A DNA stretch of 64,000 nt, from NCBI GenBank assembly GCA_015179125.1, contig WHVA01000052.1, forward strand, positions 124,001 to 188,000, given 5' to 3'. The position numbers and the translations under genes were made by a program. A model generated the notes under the pieces. It had not been told where the DNA came from. It did no database searches and was given only the letters and a program-made list of their open reading frames with translations. Positions 1-12,248 of this stretch are shown here, piece by piece (position 1 is the stretch's first letter; each line of letters opens with the position of its first letter). Source of the DNA: Gautieria morchelliformis (Eukaryota; Basidiomycota; Agaricomycetes; Gomphales; Gomphaceae).

Positions 1-36
1 AACCTAATTTCTACTCATAGACCAACCCTTCCCTCC

Positions 37-686
37 ATGCCATCGTCATCCCATTGTGCTGTCTGCTACCAGCCCACCTCTTACTGGTGCAGCCGCTGCC
101 AGGAGGCATGGTACTGTAGTGCAGATCATCTGCAAAGTGTGAGTCGCTTGCATACCAAGGCCACGCGACTGTCACCTTATCGCGCTCTTAGGACTGGCCA
201 CGGCACAGGAAGACCTGCAGACCACCCGCCGCCACTCCCACCACCACCTCGCATACTTTCACCATGACACCCACCCCTAATTCTATGGTGTCCGTGACGG
301 CAATACACTTTCCTGCGAATGAAGACAAGCCTCGTCTTGTCACCGTCAATTGCATGCCGCCAGGCGACCTGTCGTCCGGGCCGTGTCCCACGCCACTTGT
401 GCAGCCATGGTTTCCTGATGGTCGCTATTCCAGTCTCACATTGACGCAGGGATTAAACCAGGAGCCCCTACGGTTCCCTCTGCAGGTCTGGTACGATGGC
501 GATGCACTCTCCAGAGGGTCCCCGGTAAATCGCTCTGTGTATCGCATCACATCGGGGCAAGCTGTCCGGGCATGGAGCGGACCCGTGGTCGTGCTTAAAT
601 TTTCGGGGTCCCGTCGACAAGGGTATTCCGAAGCCAGTCTGAACGATTTACCCGCCCTGTCCGCCTATTTTCTTGGATTTAAATAA
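37..686 (+). CDS. MYND zinc-finger protein, small
   Basis: Two exons (37-138 and 192-686) joined by a 53-nt GTGAGT...TTAG intron give a protein of about 198 residues. The N-terminus is a complete MYND finger: CAVC near residue 7, then CSRC, then YC, and across the splice junction the W..H...C end (DWPRHRKTC). The finger is only whole after this splice, which supports the intron. MYND fingers bind short proline-containing peptides and act in protein-protein contacts. The remaining 150 residues show no domain I recognise; they hold a Thr/Pro stretch, then a globular-looking part. Such short MYND proteins are common in Agaricomycetes and mostly uncharacterised. The ATG at 37 starts just before the finger; an upstream exon outside the window cannot be excluded. 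Confidence 0.75.
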
Positions 687-1117
687 TACGGCACCTCTCT
701 CCACAGTATAATATTCTATGTGACCCTGAACCTGTTATCCAGTCCTGTATCCAACCCCGCATGACAGACGCATTCGACCACATTCTCCTTGCTCTTTCTT
801 ATTGAACATATGCACTGCATTAATTATCTGCTGCGTGCTCAATTAAATTATTCGTCATTTTAGATGTGGCGTATATGACATGACACCTTGCTCGTGCGCA
901 CGATGGGATCGAAAGTCCGCCGCCACCTGTACCTACCTAACCTAAAAAGAAAAAATTCCTGCATTTTTGCATACCAAGTACTGTGTATAACACAGCCAGA
1001 TCTTTTTCAAACTGTCGTAGAGTTTTTCTTGTCGGACCCGGCAAATTGTAGGCTAAATCACGTGCCGCAGATCCGACGCCGGAGAGCTCTTCTTGGCTCT
1101 TGCTTGTTTTACGAGGT
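687..1117. other. intergenic, RRP4 promoter side
   Basis: I see no coding sequence between the MYND gene and RRP4. The stretch is AT-rich near 800-870 and holds a CACGTG E-box near 1059, about 60 bp before the RRP4 start, so it is probably the MYND 3' end followed by the RRP4 promoter and leader. Confidence 0.4.
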
Positions 1118-2436
1118 ATGTTTAATCTTGGCTCCTTCCCGCCTCAGCCTGTCCCGAAGCACCACCCATATGTCGAAGGCGATGTCCTGATGGACTTGGA
1201 CGACAGCGAAGATGACGCATCTGCCAAGATCAGTTCGCCTGGAGAGAGCCTCACCTCCTCTCATGCATTTATGCGGCAAGTCGTCTCGTCTCGTCGCTCG
1301 CCGCCCGCACCAGAGAATAACTATGCCTTTCAAGTGGCCACGGCACTTACGTCGAAAATGAGCAGGTCTGTGCAATCGTGAAGATCTCTGAATACTTACC
1401 GCGCTCGGGTATTATATAACATCATTCAATCTTGCATTTTCAAACAGGTGATTGCTTCCGTGGCGGGCACTATCGACCGAGTGAATAAACTGGTCTCTGT
1501 TCGCGCTATCAAGACACGGTCAGTCATAGGTCTTTTTCGGCCGAGTCCATCAATAATGATGATGCTTAGGTACAGTCCGGAGATGGCGGATCTGGTCGTC
1601 GGAAGGATCACGGAGGTAGCCTTGGCTCTGTTGAACGTTCCATTTCATTCACAATGACAGGTGTTGCCGCGAAGGTGGAAAGTGGATGCCAATTCTCGCC
1701 AGGATGCTGTCCTACATCTCGCTTCTGTCAATCTTCCTGGAGGCGTCCAAGTACGTCCAGCCGACGTCATGCCGTAACTTGTATGGCTGACTCACTTGCT
1801 AGCGACGAAAATTGGAAAGCGACGAACTCCAGATGCGTACCTTTTTCGAAGAGGGCGATCTTCTCGTTGCAGAGGTACAGGGGATATCGGCTGATGGCAG
1901 TATGCAGTTGCACACACGTACCTTAAAGTTCGGCAAGGTTTGTCCTGCCATTCTACGATGGTGCGAGTTTTGATCGCCTTCAAAGCTGCGAAACGGACAG
2001 CTAGTCACCGTGCCCCCTATACTCATTCGTCGTCTGACATCTCAGTTCTACGCTCTACCTTGCGGTGTAGATCTCATACTTGGCTTGAACGGGTACATCT
2101 GGGTGAGCAAACACGTCAAGGCGCAGGAGCAGGAAGGCGAGGCCGGTTTTGATGCCGAGGCCGTATACTCAAACAAAAATGATGTACGTATCTCTGGTAC
2201 CGGTAACTATCCCAATCTCATCCCTACCCATTCAGGCCATTGATGTAGCAACACGCGTCGCCATTGCGCGTGTGAGCAACATTATCCGAGTGCTCGCACG
2301 ATATTTTATCCCTATCACGGATAATGTTCTCGTGGAGGCGTATGAATGGGCAGTGGACCAGGATTGTGCGGTGAAAGAGCTACTACAAGAGGACACGGCG
2401 GAATCACTTATTGCAACCCTGATATCGCGTGGCTAA
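1118..2436 (+). CDS. RRP4: Exosome complex subunit Rrp4 (EXOSC2)
   Basis: This is an S1/KH cap subunit of the RNA exosome, which guides RNA into the 3'-5' degradation core in nucleus and cytoplasm. The spliced protein carries the family landmarks in order: SPGE near the N-terminus, GHGTY, VAGTIDRVNKLVSV (start of the S1 domain), YSPEMADLVVGRI, RWKVD, LHLASVNLPGG, ESDELQMRTFFEEGDLL, HTRTLKFGKLRNGQ, then the KH part with GLNGYIWV and a helical C-terminus ending LISRG. About eight exons are needed; the first runs 1118-1275. The second intron boundary is a GC-AG intron (separate entry). The ATG at 1118 is chosen because its frame leads straight into the SPGE motif; no upstream exon is required. 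The stop lies only 11 bp from that of the convergent gene. Confidence 0.93.
1276..1334 (+). other. GC-AG intron in RRP4
   Basis: The 59-nt intron starts GCAAGT and ends CAAG. Only this boundary joins FMR to GHGTY in frame, the join conserved in Rrp4 proteins. GCAAGT is the known consensus for the minor U2-type GC-AG class. No GT donor nearby gives the conserved sequence. Confidence 0.75.
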
Positions 2437-2447
2437 CAGGAGTGTAT

Positions 2448-2982
2448 CTAACCCTGATCTTCGTCTTCTTCCTCTTCATCACTATCCACACGTGGGTTCT
2501 GAGCTAAGTTCCCGGGGGCAAATTCTCGTGCGGCGGCTGCGGTGTCGATTTTCACTTTTTCCTTGACCAAGGGTAGTAGGTGATCCAATGCTAGGTCATC
2601 CCATCGCAGCGTGGCTGTGGCAGCTCTGGTGTACATACTATCCACGAATAGCGTGCGAGATGCTGGGTCACCGTCGGTGCGGGGCCGTGAGGCAGGGTGG
2701 TCCACGTTGGTGGGATCACCATAAGGATACGAGGGGTGTACTTGAGACGGCAGTGCTGTTAAGAGCATGTGCGTATGGTATTATAATTTGATTAACTCGA
2801 ATACTAGCATGGCAAACCTTCGCAATCGTCGGGATTTGGAGGGATGGCATGGATTGGTATGTCAAGTTCTGGCAGGGTTGTCAAGTCGCCGGCTGCAAGG
2901 GCAACGCTGTTACACCTTCACCTAGCAGTTCCTCGTCTAGCTCGGTGAGCTCATCGAGCGAGCCAATGAGTTCGTCTGTCAT
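2448..2982 (-). CDS. APC13: Probable anaphase-promoting complex subunit Apc13
   Basis: Three exons (2982-2922, 2868-2818, 2755-2448) with introns of 53 and 62 nt give about 142 residues. Two features point to Apc13: an early LELDIPIHAIPPNP stretch like the IPLxxLPxP segment of the family, and RWDDLALDHL, which matches the KWTDLALQYL block of human APC13. Apc13 is a small scaffold subunit that helps hold TPR subunits in the cell-cycle ubiquitin ligase. The C-terminus here is longer than in animals and very acidic (DSDEEEEDEDQG). The family is short and divergent, so the name is a good guess, not a certainty. The gene is tail-to-tail with RRP4. Confidence 0.6.
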
Positions 2983-3810
2983 ATGATGAAAGCAGTAAGT
3001 GAGGTCCTAGTAACTTGGACGATTAGAGAACGGGTTATAGAGCGGGAACAATGGCAAACTCGCTGTCATCTTGGTTATGAATATCACAGGAGGGATTGTG
3101 CGTCACAACGCGTTATGTCACGCGTAGACGCGATCTCATATTCGCATTTCGCACATCTGTGCGAAGTCAGAGGGCACTACAGATAAAAATTCTCGGAGCT
3201 AGCTGTATACGTTGAACGTTGAACGTTGACGTTGAAGCGTCAAGCTTCACCGGTGCCCACATCACAGCTGTGGCGTGACATGAGTGGAGCTTGTGTGATT
3301 TATGAGTTCCGTACGGGCTTCCTACTGGCGTCGGCGGATCGACACTTAGTCTATGATGGCATCTCCCACACCATGGTGAATGACAGATGGATGATCTGCA
3401 ACTCAAGGAGGTGCGGTGCACACGGTACCGGCCCGCCACGCCCGTGCCAGCTTCCTTTTAATTGTCGGTGATCGATGGTCTTCCTTTCTCCAGGGTGGTG
3501 ATGCGGAACCCGGCGTCCCTCCATAGTGGGGGCACGGCAATTGCTGTAAGGCCAGCGTTGCGGTGATCCACCTCACGGGCAGGGAAAAGTGGAGCCAAAC
3601 ATATTTAGTAGTACTTACCAGTTTTTCAACCTGTGGAGCAACTCTCGGATCCCCTTGCTCTGCAAGGGTTCTGCAACTGTAAGATCGTGGGAAACCTGCA
3701 GGCACCAGGCACTTGTGTTCCCTACTTCCCCGGCGTATTTCCAGAGCCCTTCAGCTTATTATGTAATTGGGGCTTTGGACTTATCATTTCTCGACTTAAC
3801 CTCTCGAGAG
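2983..3810. other. intergenic between divergent APC13 and S33 peptidase genes
   Basis: No open frame here looks like a real protein. The stretch contains two ACGCGT motifs near 3108-3124 and a short tandem repeat, GTTGAAC about three times, near 3208-3230. It should hold the promoters of both divergent genes. Confidence 0.4.
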
Positions 3811-6373
3811 ATGGAAAAGGTCCCTCTATACCAAAGTGAACACAATGACGGCGAGCAGCCACCGTCTACCAGTCGAAAGTCGCTCTGGTACTATGGGAGC
3901 TTAAAGGCGATAAACAGCCTCATATTGTTAGCCCTTTGTGTGCTCTATCTCAGACGTTATGCGGTAACTACCAACTGTCTTACCGATACTCAACATATTA
4001 AATTCAACTGTTAGCCGTTTTCTGCTCCGAATCCCAAACCTGGCATCAATTGGTCTCCGTGCGGCGACAACATCGACTGTGGTCGCCTCTCGTAAGTCCT
4101 GACGGGATGTGCAGAAGTATCTAGTTGTAAAACCCGATGGCAGCGTCCCTCTGGATTACCACAATGCAAACCTTGGCACGGCTAATCTCGCTGTTGCCCG
4201 CTACCGCGCTACAAATACAACCGCACGCTTGGGAACCTTATTCACAAACCCTGGTGGCCCCGGCGGCAGGTCATGCGTCGTCGTTAAATATCGGAGATGT
4301 CCAACTAACATGTAGACATCATTTGACAGCGGTGTCAGTTATGTATATCGCGCTGGGCCTCGTATTTCTGGCGTAGTTGATGGCAGATACGACATTGTAG
4401 GTCAAGACATTAATGCTTGCTTCCCTCCTCCGTGACGTGCCCGAAACAGGTCAGCTGGGATCCGAGGGGCATTAATGGAACGACGTATGTACAAGCCGCG
4501 CGGTTTAAATACTCCAGTTCTCAAACGAAATACAGTCCCCGCGTGGACTGCTTCTACTCTCAAACAGCGCAGGACCTATACCATGCTCATACCCACTACG
4601 AGATGGGTCTAGAAGGCCGGAATCTCACTGACCCCATTGACCTCGCAGTATTCGCTGCCAACGTACATAAGGCAGATGCAACCAACGCAGCGCTCGCCAA
4701 ACTCTGCTCGGATACATCAGGGGAAGCCCTGACGCACGTCGGTACTGTGACCGTCGTGCGTGACCTCGAGTATTTAAGCCGCATCATTGAGGGCGACGAT
4801 TCGCCCGTCAATTTCTGGGGGTTCTCGTACGGCACGGCGATCGGGAGTTACTTTGTGAACATGTATGGCTGAGTATCTCGTTCCCCTCGTGTATGCCGAC
4901 AGCATTCCAGGTTCCCTAACCGCGTGGGCCGCGTGATCATCGATGGGGTGGTGGTAAGACGCCCTTGTGGCTCCAGTTCCCATGTGTGACGTTCAGCCCA
5001 GGATCCTGTTATATGGGCGAACTCGTATTCCAATGAATGGTTCAAATGTGATTAAAGTGACTGCTCCGCCGTACAGTCTTGTAATGTTTTGTTGGTTGTT
5101 TTAGACGACTTGGTCGACACAGATCGGGCATTTGAGCACTTCCTGCACGCCTGTCAAACGGTTTGTACACGTGTCATTTAATTCCTCGTGTATTTGCTGA
5201 TGGACTACAGGCTGGACCACAGCGTTGCGCATTGGCCTCTGACAAGTCTACGTCCAAGTCTATAGGCACGCGAGTCGATAAATTCCTCAGCGACATCTAC
5301 GACTACCCCCTCCCGGTAGACAAAGCTAAACGTCCAGGTGCACTCACATCTGGCATGGTCAGAGGTATCGTCTTCGCCATAACGTGCCTGACTGAGACGA
5401 CATATTCATCCCATGGTTGCGTTGCAGGGTATATATTCACCAGCATGTATGGCCCACGCACGTGGCCAGACCTCGCCGCAAACCTCGCCGCCGCCATTGA
5501 TGGCAACGGAACGGCCATCATGGACCTCGCCCAGGAGGACGTCGAGCTTGATACCTCCGTGAAGGCACGAACGGCACAGGCGATCTCTGCCGTCACCTGT
5601 GTCGACACGCCTGCATATCCCGCCAATGTGGACACGGCTGCGGTTGTGAAGAAAAATATTGACGAGGCCGTGCTGACGTACGAGTTGACGTCGAAGCGGT
5701 TTGCGTCCCTTGAGCTGGACATGTGTCATCATTGGACGCCACGCGAGACTGAGAGGTTCACAGGTGCAGACAACGTTCGCATGGTTATTGTCAGCTGATG
5801 CCTGGTTTTCACAGGGCCATTCAACTCTAGCCTGTCGAACCAGGTTCTCATCATCGGGAACACTGTGAGTCACGTCTCCAGAGCAGCCTGAGAACTCACA
5901 AGCTGATTGCGACGACTCCTAGGCTGATGTATGCGACCATGATATTTTGTGCATATTAACCACTAGAAATTTGCCCACAGCCTATTACGCCTGTTGCCAA
6001 CGCAAAGGCCGTCAACCAGCTTCTGCAAAACGACTCTCGATTGCTTATTCAAGACGGTTCAGGAGTAGGTCCCAATGTTTTTTCTCACTGTGATGTTCAC
6101 GCTGTTACTGACTACCTGTAGCATTGCTCCACGGCTATGGCTTCCCTGTGTACTGGAAAGATCATTCAGAACTATCTCTTTGAAGGAAGGTTGCCTCCCA
6201 ACGGCATGGTTTGTCCCACAAACGAGACTCTCTTCCCACCAACAGAAAACGTCACAAACCTCAACCCATGGACAACTGCCGGTGTTCTCGACATAGATGA
6301 TCAACGACTTCTGGAAAACCTGAAAGGCCTCGGAGAAGAGATGGGGCCATTTTTGATGCGGAGACGGCGATGA
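3811..6373 (+). CDS. Membrane-anchored S33 peptidase (tripeptidyl aminopeptidase-like)
   Basis: A multi-exon alpha/beta-hydrolase of the fungal tripeptidyl aminopeptidase type, which trims short peptides from the N-terminus. The first exon gives a short cytosolic tail, then one membrane segment (about residues 30-50, INSLILLALCVLYLRRY), so the enzyme is probably a type II membrane or secreted protein. Motifs in order: CGDNIDCGRL then SVPLDYHN, the oxyanion loop NPGGPGGSG, VSWDPRGINGT, the nucleophile elbow GFSYGT (4818-4838), then the C-terminal TAP-like domain with the acid in NTADPITP and the base in DGSGHCS. All three catalytic residues are therefore present. Introns at about 4092, 4271, 4399 and elsewhere have good GT-AG signals. 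The start at 3811 is the first ATG leading into the membrane segment; a short upstream exon is possible. Confidence 0.85.
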
Positions 6374-6526
6374 TTGATTTCTTCTGAAACTGTCTCTGCG
6401 TGATTTTGTCGTCTCCAATACCAAGACCCGAACAGAGTACACAACGAGATCCCCTCGACACTAACGATTTGGGCGGGCGATGTTCTAACAGCTCGATAGA
6501 GGATACAGTAATAAGTGCTTGCGTGA

Positions 6527-9500
6527 TCAGTCATCGTCCTCGCCTCCTATCTCGTCCTCCTCTTGATCCCCGGTAGATTCTATGGCTGACGATGGGTCGA
6601 CCTTTTCGGGTTTCCGTGGACTGTCCAAATTGCGCAGTCGCAGTTCCACGAGAAACTCTTTATCACGGATGCCCTGCGTCCATTTCGCGAACACCCCTAC
6701 AAGACTCATTACGAACTGAGAAGCGGCTACAGTGACGAAGATGCTGGGATAGACCAATCGAACTGACACCCACCCATCAGTGGAAAGTGTGATTATAGAG
6801 GTAGAACAACTCACAAGCGTCCTGGAAATTCAACGGCGTGGAATTTAACTTGGAATACCCGTAGACTGTTAAAGGCGGCAACACAATCATCCCTACGAGG
6901 CCCGTCCCAACAGGTATTATGAAGTCTCTCGTGGCAGCCCATGGGTCAGGTCGGCGCCATCCGTTACGCTGGATCTAGATCCACTAGGTTACAATGGCCT
7001 CGACTTATTTGTCTATAAGCTTACCGCGTCTAATGCTCCATTTAGGTCGTTTCCTTGTCGAATCCTTTGAGTTCGAATGATAATTTTTGAGAGTATCAGG
7101 CCAGTGGCCCAAGACTCAAACACGTGAATGGTTGGCGTAAAGTGGGGATTCATGAAGTATCGTAGTGGGATAACCAGATAGAGATCAACGGCAATGGAGA
7201 CCAGAGTAGGCAACACGATGCCAAGCCAGAACACCAACCAAATGATCTTGGATACGTAGACGGATACACGCTTGACGAGGAATAAACACCAGCCGGCCCG
7301 TATACGTTTACTACCCCCGTGCCGCTGACGACGGATGCGAACTCTAACAATGAGACTTCCTACAAGCCAGGCCCACCACAGCAAATAAAAGCCAACAACG
7401 AAGGAGTAACCGTCATGCAATTCACGTGGGGTGAAGAGTCGGAAAAAGGCGCGACCTGCGACAACGGGAAGAGCTATTGTTGAAACCAAGACGAGCGATC
7501 CACTAAGCCAGAAGAGTATAATGAACTCGAAGATGCGTCGTCGGAAATTAGGTGGTACATAGACAACCGTGTAATCTTCCTCATAGTTGCGACCTGCCTG
7601 CTGGGCTTCAACATTCTGGGCCAAGAATATCTCGCGGCCATTTGCATCTGACGGCACGCCATTTTCATCGACCTCTACCAAGGCAGGTCTATCCCGCAAA
7701 AAGGCGATGTTATCTCCTGCAGGTGCACGCCGGAAGCCTCCATCTCGAGCGAGTACGACAAGCTCTTTCTTGTCAGGGAAAAGACTATGCCACCACGACC
7801 TATTCAAAGGCGTGTATTCCTCATCGTGGCGCCGCCCTCCAAACATGAATGACGTCAATCGGAGCTGGCGCGCTGCCCACTTCCACCAGGCTGTCATAAG
7901 TCGCCGGACCGCCTTCCGCGGACGGAAGTAATGCAGCGTTGGAGGGAGTATCACATGTACGAATAGCAAGTCAATTGGAATCTCAGACAATGGTTCTCTA
8001 ACCAAGACGTCAACAATCCAGAGTAAGGTACATCCAATAATCCACCTACCGCATTTTCCATCTCAGAGGAAGGAGCCATGGTATGACGAGAGCAAGGCTC
8101 CAAACCATGCTCCCTACTCCGAACGAAATGACGACTCCATACATCATGGCACTCATGCAAAGTTTGCGTAACTGCGCGAGTGTGGGACGATCCAGTATAT
8201 CGCGAATGGGATGGAAGGTGGGGTCTTGAGGATCTTTGATAAACCACATGCACCCGGGGCGGAGAATATCCCTGCAGGTTGCAAGAAGAATGGCAAACTG
8301 GTACATGAACATAGTACCTGCACCCAACAACTGAGTGGAGTCAGAGGAAATGGGGCTATGACCCTCACCTATGAGCCAGTGGTAGAACGCCGCTGTGATG
8401 GGCGCATACAAGAAAAAGGCAATCCGCGACTCTACTGTTACTTCTGGGAAGAGAACAAGAGTGCTTAAATCCATCATTACACCGCATCCAAACGGAAACA
8501 TGACAAGCTCAACGACGATGAAGAGAGCGACCTGCGATGGCTCGACGTCAATTTTAACTATGGCCGTGTCTGAGTTGGCAAACTACCTTTAGCACGATCA
8601 TTTGCTGTCTAATAGCATTTCTGACAGCCCTTCCTGCACTCTTGACATTCCCAACGGTAATGGTGTTGAGATAAAGGGCTGCAAATAACGCGGCGACCGC
8701 ATAGCCCAAGAGAATAGCCCAGAGTCGTTCCATAGTACCGTCCCCTTCAGCAAGTTCCACCCACTCATTGAGCGTCGCAGCAAATCCCACACGAATATGA
8801 CGCCCAAGGTCCGCAAGCCTGTCCTCTGCAAGTTGAAATGCCCAGGTTTCCGACATCGAGGTAAGGAAATCCGCGCCTTGCATGTCAAACGGAATATATG
8901 ATAACAAATCCATACCCACGAGCTTCCACGTAGTGGCCTCTCCAACCTGCGAGATGAACAGTCCATGGTCTCCGGTAGCAGTTGTGAAGAGTGACAGGGT
9001 GCGATGGAAATCGAAGGAAGAACTCCATTCCTGAAGATCCTTTCTTAGAAAGAATCCCACAAAATGCAATGCCCGCGTGCATATGACTTTGCTCCACGCT
9101 AATAGGGTAATGCCCAGCAACTTAAGGCAATAAATAACGGCATCCACGCTAGGGTCCGTGACGAGCCTGACTGCACGTATAGGTAGATGAAGAATTTGGA
9201 TTGCCCTGCGCGGCTCCAGCTAATATTATCAAGCAGGGTCAGTAAGGAGACCAGGGAGTAAATAATGACTGACTGTTAACAGAGCCACTGATTTGCCCAG
9301 TGTGAATGGAATCCATACGCCTGCGCCGATGCTCACATTGAGAATAAAGAGCATGAGTGCAGCCTGCTCGAACAGATGGTTTAATAAAAGCGTTAAGGAG
9401 GAAAACGTCATACATTTTGAAACACAGAGAACACCGGTCCACGCAACCCAACAGCTACGGCAACGAAGAATATCGTTCAGATCTGAACTTTGTAAACACA

Positions 9501-11936
9501 GGGCTGATAAATACCTTCCATGGCTCCATCGAGATCTTCTTCCAGATTTTGATCTCGTTCGTCCTCTGCAGCTTCAACATCCATCTCCTGGCCACCGGGG
9601 TCTCGCGCAACAGGAGGAGCGTCCTCGGGTGGTCCGGCATCCACACCTTCCCGTGGTTCTTCCCCATCATGGCCATCATCTTCATCGTCCTCATCATCCG
9701 TATCTGGCAACAGTGGAGCAGGTACCTCTTTCGTATCGTCCTGCTCATGCTCTTGGAAGTAATATGCAAACCGAGTGTCATCCTCCTCCTCCTCATCGTC
9801 CTCTTCCTCCGCGCCATGCTCCTCGGGTAGGGGATGGCCTGTACCAAAGTACTCCTCGTCTTCCACCTCTAGCTCTTCTGGAGGTCGATAGGTAGCCAGG
9901 TGTGGGGAGGGAAGTGGGGTAGGAGCCACTGTGGCTGCGGCAGAGCTGGACGCTTCTGCATCGTCGTATTCAGCAGCGGGTAAGGTAGAAGTAGGGAGTG
10001 AAGGACGGCGAGGAGTAAGCACTAAACCAGAAAGCGTGGAAGGTGAAGCCGGCGGCAGAGGGCGGGGTTGGAGCTGGAAAGGTTTGCGTTCCACATCTTC
10101 AGATAAGAGGAGCGAGCTTGATGAGGCAGAGGGTGGCACGGAGCGCGGGGTAAGTGGATAAGGTAACTCAACAAACGGCCCGCGGGTGGGTTCCGTTGGG
10201 GGAGGAAGTATTTCAAATAATGAATGGCTTCTCGCGCCGGTGTACGTAGATGGAAGTGTGCCGGCGCCAGCAGGAGAATCCAATCGCTGAGATGATGACT
10301 GTGAAGATGTCGAGGGATGAACGATAGGTGAGGAGGGGCGCGTCCTGGGATTGAGTTTGAACTCGCCATTATGAGGAATCGCGAAGGTAACAGGGAACGT
10401 CGAAGAATCGTCTGAACGAATACGTGGAGGCTTAAATGTAAACTCGAAATCAGCTGATGCTGGAGAAGAGGGGCTGGGGGGGCTATCTCTGCTTGGAAAT
10501 TCAGTATCAGAGTCAGAGGCTTTACGTTTCTGACGAGTCTTGGAGCCGGATTCAAACATAGTCCCCGAACTTGTCCCCACTGAAAACCCATCATCAACCA
10601 GTTGACTGTCAACCCTGCTGCCCATGGGTCCGTCTTCAAGTGCGTACAGCCCGCTCCTGGAAAAGCTGTGAGAGCCGACAAGCTGTTCAGGTTGTACCTC
10701 CCAATGCAATGGCTCTTCTTGTTCTCTTTTTACACGACGAGACCGTTCCACATCATGATCATCCTCTTCCATGACGTGTAATCTCCGATTTGTACCGAGT
10801 GGAACCGTCCTCTTTGCCCTGCCGCGTCCGCGGCGGCCAAATAATGGCAGGGGATCCTCCAACCGAGTAGCAGCAGGCAGGAGCAGGGGGGCTTCTGTGT
10901 CTGAAGAAGATGACGACAAGGACGAAGGGCCAGCAGGGCGCACATCCTCTGGTACATCGGGAACTGGTCTCAGCAATGGCAATGCTGGTGCAGCAGTCTC
11001 ATCAACTCCTGGTGCCCATTCGGCGGCGATGTCTGGTGGGCCATCTTGATTGACGCCCGCCTCTTCATGGTCTGGCTCCACTTGTGGTTGGGGGTCAACC
11101 AATACAGGCACATCAGCAACAGGACCATCATCGAAAACACCAGGACGTGCATTTTGCTGTATCCATTCGCGGAGGAGAAAGACCGCAAGGAAGGCCAGCA
11201 CGATGAGTGAGGCAATAATTTGCCCCGTGAAAATATCAGTAGAGAGGCTACGGAGATATGGCTGAATTAAAATGTCTGGTAGCGGTGACTGACGGGGGGT
11301 GGATGTGTTCAGAAACACGTTATGGTTGGAAGACGTATTGAGGGAGCCATTGGTTGTTGAGTGCGAGGTAAAGGACGCTGGTCGTGGATGCAGACTTATC
11401 CACCAGGCGCTATGCAATGGGCTCAGTCTTAGATCAATCAGCCCCTTTAATTCGCATAACCTACAGTATATCTCCCATCCGAAAATACAACCGCCATGTT
11501 AACACCGTCCCATAAGGCAAAAGAGTGAGCCACACGATGGCAACAAGTGTGGCTCTCAGCATGAATAAGATGACGCTGATAACCTGTTCTGCGAACTTCC
11601 GGACAATGATTGCCACCGGCATCCTAACAGGCATATCAGGAGCGTACACTACAACGCGATGTCAACCGCGAAGGAACAAAACATGATAGTAACACCATAC
11701 CCTTAGTGAATGCATAAGGATGCTTGCACACATCGCAAGTGCTCTTCTTGCTATGGTCAAGCCATGTCTTGAGACTAAAGGGGTGTAGACAAATGTCAGC
11801 ATCACATCGTCGGACACAGATCGGTCGCTGACCAGTCTTGATGAATATAGCGAATAGTCCCCGAGCATCTGCATGGATAGAAGAGTGGCTGGTCGGGCTC
11901 TCCAGGCCCACTGCATATTCGGCAAGTATCTGCCAT
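6527..11936 (-). CDS. SSM4: ERAD E3 ubiquitin ligase Doa10 / MARCH6 (RING-CH)
   Basis: This is the large ER and inner-nuclear-membrane ubiquitin ligase that marks misfolded membrane and cytosolic proteins for the proteasome. The start at 11936 opens with a full RING-CH finger: C5, C8, C22, C24, H32, C35, C48, C51, with H32 and C35 in YIHQDC just before intron 1 (11832-11775) and the rest in LKTWLDHSKK and CDVCKHPYAF. After the first two membrane segments comes a very long Ser/Pro/Glu-rich and acidic stretch (about 11300-9480), unusually large for the family. Then follow the many membrane helices of the Doa10 body, including VYVPPNFRRRIFEF (about 7550), and a C-terminus with KEFLVELRLRN and an acidic tail. 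I estimate about 1,650 residues in ten or more exons. The next gene upstream (ARG1) lies on the same strand. Confidence 0.92.
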
Positions 11937-12248
11937 AGGGTCAGTGACCACTTGCCAAAGTGAACCTGACCATGTACCCACCCTGCTCTTGTTGCATATG
12001 GCGGAATCGTCCTCAAAGTGAGGAGAGAAAAATAAAGGAGGGATTTATACTGTGAGCACTTGGGAGTCTGGGCAGCGTGGCGCGGATGATACTTGTAAGT
12101 TATGGTACAACAGGTGGTTTAGCGCCGAGCCCAATGTGGCTCCGTCTCCGAAGCCTACTCGGTCGTCTTCTCTGAACAAAAAAAGAAACAATATTGACTC
12201 CGAAAAAAAAATCCAGTACTATTGGAACGTATCTAGTGCTGTGCTGCT

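Noticed and set aside
888-1190. An upstream coding exon of RRP4 at 888-1117
   Set aside because: The frame is composed of unrelated residues and is not needed, because the ATG at 1118 already gives the full family N-terminus.
2869-2921. A 29-nt intron in the APC13 candidate
   Set aside because: An alternative acceptor (CTGCCAG) gives a normal 53-nt intron with a good frame, so no abnormally short intron is needed.
5303-5873. Minus-strand open frames over the S33 peptidase
   Set aside because: They overlap exons with conserved catalytic motifs and show no domain.
9293-9895. Plus-strand frames opposite the acidic region of Doa10
   Set aside because: Repeats of GAA/GAG codons on the minus strand leave open antisense frames; the Doa10 reading is clearly the real one.
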